The translations under genes were made by a program, and so were the position numbers. The notes below the pieces were generated by a model, which was not told the origin of the DNA, searched no databases, and saw nothing but the letters and a program-made list of their open reading frames with translations. Source: Candidatus Zymogenus sp. (GTDB lineage Bacteria > Desulfobacterota > Zymogenia > Zymogenales > Zymogenaceae). From it: DNA of 7,007 bases. The stretch spans positions 1 to 7,007 of the forward strand of contig JAUWME010000121.1 in assembly GCA_030613285.1 (NCBI GenBank), given 5' to 3'. This document shows, in pieces, positions 1 to 4,889 of this stretch (its first letter is position 1; every line of letters starts with the position of its first letter).

Positions 1-1
1 T

Positions 2-787
2 TTAACCAATATTATAATAAGGACATGCTGTAAGACATCGACTGCACTCCATCTGGACGTTCCACCCAAGGGTGTTTACAGCAATCTCAAGATACCTTGC
101 ACTAAAACTCCATCCAGCCATAGCAGGCAAAATGGGCCTGAGCGCCCAGGGAACCGGATTGCTGAAATTGATACACTTGACGGCTTTCACCCTCCCCTCG
201 TCAATAGCGCCAGTAGGACAGGCCTCAATACACTTTCCGCATTTTTTACAGAGATCCCCGCCATCACCCACTCCTGAGGTTTCCATCTCATTTTCCGTTA
301 GCACACAAGATAGAACCAGGCGGTTCCCAAATTCGCTATTTATTAGCAGTGTATTCAAACCGAGGGTACCCATCCCCGAAGCGGCGGCAGCGTGCTTGAT
401 AGACAAAACCCCTTTAATCTTTCCGTCAATAATCCTGATGGGAAAAAAACCCGTAATGGGAACTGACTGATGCCCCATTTGGTTGAGGTTTTCTGCAAGC
501 TTAAGAGAGACGAAATCCAACCTCCTTATCAACTGAAACATATAAAACGATTTTACTCTGCTGTTCAGTTCAAATATAAAACGTGGAACAGCCTTTCCAA
601 AGACGATAAGCCTCTTGACGTTTGGGAGTATATCTATGGGCTGACAGCCTGGGGGTGCATTCATATCTTCAACCGTTGCTACAACGTAAATGTCTATTTC
701 AATTTCTCTGAAAAATCGGTTGATTCCCGCTTTCTCTGTAACGAAATTCCCCTTGGATGTTTCCCCTCTTGTTATTGAAACAGGCAT
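2..787 (-). CDS. QueG-like 4Fe-4S double-cluster protein
   Basis: This 261-residue soluble iron-sulfur protein belongs to the broad epoxyqueuosine-reductase-like group (COG1600-type). Residues 180-190 carry C-x2-C-x2-C-x3-CP (CKKCGKCIEACP). C205 follows in KCINF, and a second set C248-x2-C251-x3-CP lies at the C-terminus, together enough to ligate two [4Fe-4S] clusters. The segment around residues 133-150 (AAAASGMGTLGLNTLLIN) matches the glycine-rich loop that precedes the cluster domain in this family. At 261 residues it is shorter than true QueG (over 300) and lacks its C-terminal extension, so I infer a paralog that passes electrons to an unknown substrate, not a proven tRNA-modifying enzyme. 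The ATG at 787 has only a weak upstream GGTTAATAAG. It starts 38 bases after the preceding membrane gene, so co-transcription is likely. The stop codon lies at the window edge and the gene is complete. Confidence 0.9.
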   Translation of the reverse strand: MPVSITRGETSKGNFVTEKAGINRFFREIEIDIYVVATVEDMNAPPGCQPIDILPNVKRLIVFGKAVPRFIFELNSRVKSFYMFQLIRRLDFVSLKLAENLNQMGHQSVPITGFFPIRIIDGKIKGVLSIKHAAAASGMGTLGLNTLLINSEFGNRLVLSCVLTENEMETSGVGDGGDLCKKCGKCIEACPTGAIDEGRVKAVKCINFSNPVPWALRPILPAMAGWSFSARYLEIAVNTLGWNVQMECSRCLTACPYYNIG

Positions 788-825
788 ATCTTATTAACCA
801 AAAAAACATAAACCTTTATGTCAAA

Positions 826-1200
826 TCAAAAGATGAGTAAATAGATAGTCATCCCAAGCTGCGCGACAGAAATTATCAACGTCGATTTTAGGATGAATTG
901 GGACATGGGCGTCTTGAACTCGTCTCTCCCCTTTTTGATTAAATATGTGTGTAGGGAAAAAGCGATGATGCCGACGAGACCCACCACCAGAGAATATATC
1001 AACCCGGATGGTGCCCCCCTGTCGATTAGTACCGCCCCGTAGATAATCAGAAAAAATAGGGGAAAATGTATCAGGAGAAAAAGTGTAATTCCCCCCGGAA
1101 GCCCTATGAGGTTCCACTCCTTCCAGTAGGCAGAGTCTACCTCGTGATTAATCAGAAAAACCGCATTAACAATATAGACCCAAAAAAGTATCTCCCACAT
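826..1200 (-). CDS. Small four-helix membrane protein, DUF6713-like
   Basis: This 124-residue integral membrane protein has hydrophobic segments at about residues 3-17, 38-58, 64-84 and 103-123. Between the first two sits a polar, aromatic signature, NHEVDSAYWKEWNLIGLPGG (residues 18-37, with H19, E20, D22, W26, E28, W29). From memory this resembles the DUF6713 family, whose members share a His-Glu and Trp-rich start; I cannot confirm it without a profile search. Charged residues conserved next to a membrane suggest a ligand or metal site, but no function is known. The ATG start is well supported by GGAGG six bases upstream (1207-1211). The QueG-like gene follows 38 bases downstream in the same direction. 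Confidence 0.85.
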   Translation of the reverse strand: MWEILFWVYIVNAVFLINHEVDSAYWKEWNLIGLPGGITLFLLIHFPLFFLIIYGAVLIDRGAPSGLIYSLVVGLVGIIAFSLHTYLIKKGRDEFKTPMSQFILKSTLIISVAQLGMTIYLLIF

Positions 1201-1307
1201 TTTTAACCTCCATTTTAATAAATGATTTGTTTAAATTTCTGTCGTCCCAATTTCAAGAGTTTAGCTCTCACTGATTTTGGGTACTTAACAAAATCTGCAG
1301 TAGGTAT

Positions 1308-1583
1308 CTAAAACTTACCCAGCACAATGAAAACTCCGATTATAATGAATAGTCCACCGGCTACATATTGAATGATGCTTGCCGAGATATACTTGGCTAT
1401 TACGCCGCCCAACAAAACCCCCAGAAGCGATGTAAGAGCAAGGGCCAGTATGGATCCCAGCAGAATTGAGAGGCGTCCATTCTCGTTTTCTGAAGACATT
1501 GCCATCACGGCAAGCTGCGTTTTGTCTCCGAGTTCTGCAAGAAAGATAGTTCCAAACACGGTAAAGAAGAGTTTCAGATCCAT
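1308..1583 (-). CDS. UPF0016/GDT1 family cation transporter, single-domain form
   Basis: This 91-residue membrane protein has the family signature E-x-G-D-K-T at residues 17-22 (ELGDKT) in its first helix, followed by two more hydrophobic segments (about 38-62 and 67-89). The UPF0016/GDT1/TMEM165 family exports or exchanges Mn2+ and Ca2+, with the acidic pair of the signature lining the ion path. Most members carry two copies of this domain in about 200 residues. This one has only one copy, so it would have to work as a homodimer or with a partner encoded elsewhere, since no second copy is adjacent. The ATG is preceded by AAAGGAAAAAATT, an acceptable ribosome binding site. The manganese riboswitch (yybP-ykoY) often found before such genes is not recognisable in the 176-base upstream gap. 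Confidence 0.9.
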   Translation of the reverse strand: MDLKLFFTVFGTIFLAELGDKTQLAVMAMSSENENGRLSILLGSILALALTSLLGVLLGGVIAKYISASIIQYVAGGLFIIIGVFIVLGKF

Positions 1584-1686
1584 AATTTTTTCCTTTTTTT
1601 ATAGAAGCGGTAATTGCCAGCTGAATACCACTCATGCCATTTTTTAATACAAAACGAAGAACAAAAACAGATAACAGTGTCATTTA

Positions 1687-1730
1687 TGAGGAGCAATTAG
1701 ATTAAATAATCAATGGCAAGTTGCTCCTCA
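1687..1730. repeat. Perfect 10-bp inverted repeat with a nested hairpin
   Basis: TGAGGAGCAA at 1687-1696 is the exact reverse complement of TTGCTCCTCA at 1721-1730. Inside the loop, GATTA (1700-1704) pairs with TAATC (1707-1711). It lies between the stop of the cysteine-rich membrane gene and the UPF0016 gene. No T-run follows either arm on either strand, so it is not a canonical intrinsic terminator. It could be an operator, an mRNA end-protecting structure, or a terminator of another kind. Confidence 0.6.
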
Positions 1731-1759
1731 ATATATTTACTCAACCTCTTTCAATATCA

Positions 1760-2389
1760 TTACTTGGCATCAACCTTGTCAAGGCCCCAGGCCTTTGCAT
1801 AATCGGGGTAGTTTTTAAAAAAGACTTTTCTCACATCCTCCGGCACCCGGTTTACGGGACATGAGAGGTTAAAGCAACGGTTGCATTGTGTCCTTTGCAC
1901 CGTCCAGGCCCAGACGAACCCTCCCCAGACCACGAAGGCAAGCATCAGCCACATTTTTCCCACCACGAAAAAGGGGATCGGGTATAAAAAAAGTATGGCA
2001 GCATAAATGAGCCACACCACTTTTTCTGTTTTGTTTAACGGTTTTGGGTCTATCTTGGGGAACTTGGGCAGCCCCCAGTTTGCGTGACATTTGAGGGTAA
2101 AACCGTCCTCGGCGTAGTGGGGGCAGTGGCGACAAAGGATGTACGCCTCCATAACACCGAAGAAGATAACAGCGAGCCCAACCCATATTGAGAGCCCAAT
2201 CCAGAATTGTCCGATGACCATCCCGGCGATGAAGGGTAGAAGCCATGCGCCAAAAAGCACGGCAAAATCCACAAGATCAAGCTCCGTGTGAACACAAAGG
2301 AGTTTTTCATCAATTTCACACCCGTTGCACGTCTTTTGAACGCATGCCTTGGCGCTCTCTTTTGTTTCAACTTTTTCCACTTTTGACAT
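1760..2389 (-). CDS. Cysteine-rich four-helix membrane protein, function unknown
   Basis: This 209-residue protein has four predicted membrane helices at about residues 39-60, 64-85, 123-143 and 146-164, and ten cysteines in three clusters: C16, C21, C24, C32 before helix 1; C86, C89, C101 between helices 2 and 3 (CRHCPHY then KCH); and C169, C172, C177 after helix 4 (CNRCFNLSCP). With an even helix number all three clusters can face the same side, so they could jointly bind a metal, iron-sulfur centre or form redox disulfides. I do not recognise a named family. The ATG at 2389 is chosen over a TTG at 2401 because GGAGGG (2394-2399) sits four bases upstream of it; the TTG would place that site inside the gene. 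It follows the six-helix membrane gene by 64 bases, so the two are probably co-transcribed. Confidence 0.88.
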   Translation of the reverse strand: MSKVEKVETKESAKACVQKTCNGCEIDEKLLCVHTELDLVDFAVLFGAWLLPFIAGMVIGQFWIGLSIWVGLAVIFFGVMEAYILCRHCPHYAEDGFTLKCHANWGLPKFPKIDPKPLNKTEKVVWLIYAAILFLYPIPFFVVGKMWLMLAFVVWGGFVWAWTVQRTQCNRCFNLSCPVNRVPEDVRKVFFKNYPDYAKAWGLDKVDAK

Positions 2390-2393
2390 AATA

Positions 2394-2399
2394 CCCTCC
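2394..2399 (-). promoter_or_regulatory. Ribosome binding site deciding the 2389 start
   Basis: GGAGGG on the minus strand, four bases before the ATG at 2389. It overlaps the alternative upstream TTG start and rules that start out. Confidence 0.75.
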
Positions 2400-2453
2400 A
2401 AAACTATGGACTCATAACTTTCTATTGTTAACCTTCTACTTCAAGCTACTAAA

Positions 2454-3089
2454 TTACTTCCTTTTTACAACAAGATAAGCAATACCCCAAAAAAGCGAGA
2501 CAGCCCCCGAAAATCCGATGCAGTATAGACCCATATCAGGCATAATGAAGGCAACTATTGCGGCCACAAAGGTAAGGGCACCGAATGCCCATATCCCCCC
2601 CGGGAAAAAGAGACCCGCTACGAGCATCAAACCTCCGAGGGCGAGGAGCCATGCGCCGGGGATATAAGCCGGGAACCCAAGGTGGATTAGAAGAAGCGTC
2701 AGGGCCAGGCCCTGAACGCTCATGACCACCTCCGCCGTGATGATCTTTGCAGACACGGTAGAAAGGATAGCCCTTCCGGTATCCCGGGCGCCCTTATATA
2801 AATAATAGGTCTCAACTCCAGAGGCAAATGTAAAAGCAATTATCCACACAACCCAGAGTGTTTTTGAGATTCCGAGTTGGGAGATGTTTGAGATTGCCCA
2901 GTTGGTGAAGATGACTCCAACTATTGTTGCGATACCCCAGGCAATTCCCGACCAGCCGGAGATGAAAAAATTCTTTGACCCTTCCATCATTTCGCGGATG
3001 TATCTGATATCCTCAATGGCGATATCAACATTCTCAGCTACGTTCTCGGCGAGATCTACTCTTTTTCCTTTTACGTTATCTTTTTGCAT
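2454..3089 (-). CDS. Six-helix membrane protein, function unknown
   Basis: This 211-residue protein begins with a charged helical N-terminus containing AIEDIRYIREMMEGS (about residues 24-38), followed by six hydrophobic segments at about 41-62, 78-98, 113-136, 143-162, 166-184 and 187-207. The pattern of an amphipathic 'IR-x-(I/M)-ME' helix and then helices rich in small residues is one I associate with uncharacterised bacterial membrane proteins often encoded near winged-helix regulators; no regulator gene is present here. No catalytic motif is visible. The ATG at 3089 is preferred over a GTG at 3113 because GAGGA (3099-3103) lies nine bases upstream of it. The cysteine-rich membrane gene follows after 64 bases. 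A possible promoter with a palindromic operator lies about 460 bases upstream. Confidence 0.87.
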   Translation of the reverse strand: MQKDNVKGKRVDLAENVAENVDIAIEDIRYIREMMEGSKNFFISGWSGIAWGIATIVGVIFTNWAISNISQLGISKTLWVVWIIAFTFASGVETYYLYKGARDTGRAILSTVSAKIITAEVVMSVQGLALTLLLIHLGFPAYIPGAWLLALGGLMLVAGLFFPGGIWAFGALTFVAAIVAFIMPDMGLYCIGFSGAVSLFWGIAYLVVKRK

Positions 3090-3444
3090 CTTCTTCTTTC
3101 CTCTTGAAGGCACCCGCTTGATTCGCCTTGTTCACCTTGCCCTCCGGTTTTTGTACTATTAGACATTGATCTTTCCATCATTGACGCTTCAATTCATCTA
3201 CCTCGATTCGATTCAATTGATTTCACTTCTGCTCAACTAACTTCAACTCAAATAATGTATGATTCCTTTTATGACCCTGTTCCCCAAAATGGGGATTTGG
3301 CATGAAAATCATCTCACCCCCTTTACCCTCTTGCCCCCTTGCTCCGTTATTATAACCATCAACCAATCTACTGCTATCCTCCCAACTCATTGTCAACCAA
3401 CCCTTTAAATATTATCGCCAACAAATTTACCAACCCCTAATATT

Positions 3445-3490
3445 CCAACCCATTACCGACCAACCCATTACCGACCAACCCCCGTTACCG
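3445..3490. repeat. 15-bp tandem repeat, three units
   Basis: The unit CCAACCCATTACCGA occurs exactly at 3445-3459 and 3460-3474, followed by a degenerate 16-base copy (CCAACCCCCGTTACCG, 3475-3490). A further ATTACCGAC occurs at 3501-3509, running into the hairpin. On the minus strand this reads as repeated GGGTTGG and CGGTAAT words. There are no spacers, so it is not a CRISPR array; replication slippage is the simplest origin. Confidence 0.8.
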
Positions 3491-3506
3491 CCTCCCCTAA
3501 ATTACC

Positions 3507-3584
3507 GACAGTCCTTTTTGTTGCAGAGTTCTTTGTATTACAAAGTACTCTGCACTATAAATACCATTCCAGCGGAGGACTGTC
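3507..3584. repeat. Nested inverted repeat, operator-like or MITE-like
   Basis: Outer arms GACAGTCCT (3507-3515) and AGGACTGTC (3576-3584) are perfect 9-bp complements. Inside, GCAGAGT (3523-3529) pairs with ACTCTGC (3547-3553), and CTTTG (3531-3535) pairs with CAAAG (3541-3545) across one T-T mismatch and a five-base loop. The inner 31-base palindrome has the size and symmetry of a binding site for a dimeric repressor. The 78-bp whole could instead be a miniature transposable element, although no flanking target duplication is visible. Confidence 0.7.
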
Positions 3585-3586
3585 AA
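3558..3586 (-). promoter_or_regulatory. Possible sigma70-type leftward promoter
   Basis: The minus strand carries a perfect -35 TTGACA (3581-3586), a 17-base spacer (3564-3580) and a poor -10 TATTTA (3558-3563, three of six matches) preceded by an extended-type TGG. Transcription would begin near 3551, directly in the 3523-3553 palindrome, which is where an operator would block it. It points at the membrane gene starting at 3089, about 460 bases away. Confidence 0.4.
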
Positions 3587-3656
3587 GAAAAAAATGTTTT
3601 TGGAGGGGTTTTTTTTGAGATATTTTTAGGTATTTTTGAATTTAACTATTTGCGTA

Positions 3657-4025
3657 TTAGAAATCTGGGAGAAAAAATCGACCAAAGTGCTTGAGGAGAA
3701 GATACCAGACTACAAATATTGCGATGAGGATGGCAACAACCAGAAAAGTACGAAGCCAAGGGTGCGCCGATTTTATAGCGGATTTCCCTTTTTCCCAACG
3801 ACTGCTTTTATCTCCGCCTATCACGATGATGACGGCCTCGATAATGTAGAGGAAAAATTTCATCGTAACAAATGCCAGAAGCACAGAAAGGATAATTCGT
3901 ACCGAGAGATTTGGGTTGCTGCCAACCGCAGGGGCAAAGAGGACCACCAGCATGGCAAAACCTGTTACGGCGCCGATTGTTACAATGACGATAAGGAGCA
4001 GTTTTATATCTTCGGGGATTTTCAT
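3657..4025 (-). CDS. Three-helix membrane protein, function unknown
   Basis: This 122-residue protein has hydrophobic segments at about residues 9-32, 41-70 and 91-112, with a basic loop GGDKSSRWEKGKSAIKSAHPW (about 70-90) between the second and third, suggesting that loop is cytoplasmic. No motif identifies a family. The hydrophobic periodicity shows this strand is coding; the overlapping + strand frame is a polar, low-complexity shadow. The start is uncertain. An ATG at 4025 gives MKIPEDIKLL; a GTG at 4061 would add 12 residues. Neither has a good ribosome binding site, and I favour the ATG for its codon. The gene is divergent from the one at 4202 and no other gene follows it closely. Confidence 0.75.
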   Translation of the reverse strand: MKIPEDIKLLLIVIVTIGAVTGFAMLVVLFAPAVGSNPNLSVRIILSVLLAFVTMKFFLYIIEAVIIVIGGDKSSRWEKGKSAIKSAHPWLRTFLVVAILIAIFVVWYLLLKHFGRFFLPDF

Positions 4026-4115
4026 TTTTTTGCGGTGCAGACCTTCACTAAATATTTTCACTATAGTATCAAATTTTCCACCTCTAATCCATACTTTTAT
4101 TTGGGCAGCCTTCCC

Positions 4116-4144
4116 TTGACTTTACAAGTTGGACGTTCTATGAT
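4116..4144 (+). promoter_or_regulatory. Sigma70-type promoter for the 4202 gene
   Basis: A -35 TTGACT (4116-4121), exact 17-base spacer and -10 TATGAT (4139-4144), each five of six to consensus. The predicted transcript starts near 4151 with a leader of about 50 bases. Confidence 0.7.
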
Positions 4145-4162
4145 TTTAGCAGTTAATTTGGT

Positions 4163-4177
4163 GTGGGGTTTCCCCAC
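4163..4177 (+). promoter_or_regulatory. GC-rich hairpin in the 5' leader
   Basis: GTGGGG (4163-4168), loop TTT, CCCCAC (4172-4177): a perfect six-bp stem in the short leader between promoter and start codon. It ends 24 bases before the ATG. No T-run follows, so it is not a terminator. It may stabilise the mRNA or affect ribosome access. Confidence 0.45.
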
Positions 4178-4201
4178 GGTAATTGAATGGGTTAAACTGC
4201 G

Positions 4202-4468
4202 ATGAAGATAAAGGTGGAGACATACAGTGGCTACAAGGCTGATGAGCGGCCGGTGACGTTTTATCTTGGTGATATGAAGCTCCGGGTTGTGGAGGTGGTT
4301 GACCGCTGGTACGATCCTTCTGTCGATTATTATAAGGTAAAGGCTGATGACGGCGGGGTGTATATTTTGGGGCTGCATCGTGGGGGGCGAGTGGGACAGA
4401 GGAGGCGGTTGGAACAGGAGGAGCAGGAGGGCGGTTTCTGGGAGCTAAAGGGGTTTTACCGGAAGTGA
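4202..4468 (+). CDS. Conserved small protein, MKIKVETYSGYKADERP type
   Basis: This 88-residue soluble protein opens with KVETYSGYKADERPVTFYLGD and continues with LRVVEVVDRWYDPSVDYYKVKADDGGVYILGL, which reads as a compact beta-rich fold. I recognise this as a small conserved family found mainly in Desulfobacterota and Nitrospirota relatives, where the chain normally ends soon after with a D-E-W-E-L-like tail. Here the corresponding WEL (around residue 80) is preceded by a Gly/Arg/Gln/Glu-rich stretch, roughly residues 60-78 (GGRVGQRRRLEQEEQEGG), and followed by GFYRK. That stretch is encoded by purine-rich DNA and looks like an expanded loop. No activity is known. The ATG at 4202 lacks a strong ribosome binding site. 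The gene stands alone behind its own promoter. Confidence 0.82.
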   Translation: MKIKVETYSGYKADERPVTFYLGDMKLRVVEVVDRWYDPSVDYYKVKADDGGVYILGLHRGGRVGQRRRLEQEEQEGGFWELKGFYRK

Positions 4469-4538
4469 GGGATGATTAATGCAAAACAACCTAAACAATA
4501 GCCATTTTTTTATTATTAGTAATATTTTCAATTTTTTC

Positions 4539-4566
4539 TTGACATTACATTATAATTATATATAAT
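4539..4566 (+). promoter_or_regulatory. Perfect-consensus sigma70 promoter
   Basis: TTGACA (4539-4544), 16-base AT-rich spacer, TATAAT (4561-4566): both boxes match consensus exactly. The start point should fall near 4573, leaving about 35 bases of leader before the ATG at 4608. Natural promoters this close to consensus are uncommon and predict strong expression, or a tightly repressed site. Confidence 0.8.
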
Positions 4567-4594
4567 TCTATATGTTTGACTTACAAACGCCTTT

Positions 4595-4600
4595 AAGGAG
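4595..4600 (+). promoter_or_regulatory. Ribosome binding site deciding the 4608 start
   Basis: AAGGAG seven bases before the ATG at 4608. An in-frame ATG at 4572 lies at or before the predicted transcription start and is therefore rejected. Confidence 0.75.
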
Positions 4601-4607
4601 TTTGAAA

Positions 4608-4835
4608 ATGAGTTCTTTAGCAGAAATGGTCACCGGTCTTTCAGAAAAAGAATTGAGAGAATATGACTTCCCCACCATAATGTCCAAAAATGAAGTCCGT
4701 TGGTCCCGACACGTTCGGCCCCGCGGGAACCCCCGTCTTAGCACTGGCATGATTATTGGCTTTAATGATCGTGACAAAAAGCGCCGCAAAGTTACCTCTC
4801 TGATGTCTAATTTTTTTAGAAAATTGTTTTTCTAA
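4608..4835 (+). CDS. Small basic protein, 75 residues, unknown
   Basis: This short protein is not one I recognise. It starts with a polar, acidic N-terminus (MSSLAEMVTGLSEKELREYD, residues 1-20), then a basic middle (RWSRHVRPRGNPR, 31-43) and a very basic C-terminus (DRDKKRRK, 54-61, then a short hydrophobic NFFRKLFF tail). There is no membrane helix, cysteine pair or obvious helix-turn-helix. A perfect-consensus promoter, a well-spaced AAGGAG and isolation from other frames argue that it is real. The last codons overlap an AT-rich hairpin (TTAGAAAA-TTGT-TTTTCTAA, 4816-4835), which may be a weak terminator. The membrane-anchored gene at 4890 follows after 54 bases in the same direction. A size and charge suited to an antitoxin or nucleic-acid-binding partner is inference only. 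Confidence 0.65.
   Translation: MSSLAEMVTGLSEKELREYDFPTIMSKNEVRWSRHVRPRGNPRLSTGMIIGFNDRDKKRRKVTSLMSNFFRKLFF
4816..4835 (+). terminator. Weak AT-rich hairpin at the gene end
   Basis: TTAGAAAA and TTTTCTAA form a perfect eight-bp stem around loop TTGT. The stem is nearly all A/T, includes the stop codon and is not followed by a T-run, so termination would be partial at best. It may lower read-through into the 4890 gene. Confidence 0.25.
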
Positions 4836-4877
4836 TAAATCCATTTATCCTTAATATCAATATGAGCAAACTAAAAT

Positions 4878-4882
4878 GGAGG
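4878..4882 (+). promoter_or_regulatory. Ribosome binding site deciding the 4890 start
   Basis: GGAGG seven bases before the ATG at 4890. It favours this ATG over the in-frame TTG at 4884, which would start two residues earlier and only one base after the site. Confidence 0.75.
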
Positions 4883-4889
4883 TTTGTGT

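Larger units (their letters stand above)
3090..3656. other. Long non-coding gap with strong strand asymmetry
   Basis: No gene is supportable here on either strand. The + strand is markedly depleted of G: about a dozen G in the roughly 210 bases from 3301. It is rich in CCAACCC-type words, so the RNA read leftward would be G- and purine-rich. It holds a short palindrome TCCCCA-AAA-TGGGGA (3281-3295), a 15-bp tandem repeat (3445-3490), and a nested hairpin with promoter-like boxes (3507-3586). Bases 3585-3656, downstream of the 3657 gene, are A/T runs with no clear hairpin terminator. The gap could be a long leader of the 3089 gene or the remains of a lost gene. Confidence 0.6.

Noticed and set aside
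72..778. Two + strand open frames opposite the iron-sulfur gene
   Set aside because: They are antisense shadows; the minus strand carries unmistakable CxxCxxCxxxCP motifs.
1584..1759. A yybP-ykoY manganese riboswitch before the UPF0016 gene
   Set aside because: The conserved riboswitch core words are not seen; only an inverted repeat is present.
3071..3181. A 36-residue minus-strand ORF overlapping the start of the six-helix membrane gene
   Set aside because: No ribosome binding site and a composition typical of translated non-coding DNA; translational coupling cannot be excluded but nothing supports it.
3445..3509. A CRISPR array
   Set aside because: The repeats are 15 bases, directly tandem without spacers, and the third is degenerate.
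3507..3584. An intrinsic terminator
   Set aside because: The hairpins are not followed by a T-run on either strand, and the large internal asymmetric region does not suit a terminator.
3636..4205. A 189-residue open frame on the + strand
   Set aside because: Its translation is polar, His/Asp/Lys-rich low complexity with no domain, while the opposite strand encodes a clean three-helix membrane protein over the same bases.
4097..4378. A 93-residue minus-strand frame overlapping the small conserved protein
   Set aside because: The + strand protein matches a remembered family and has a promoter; this frame has neither.
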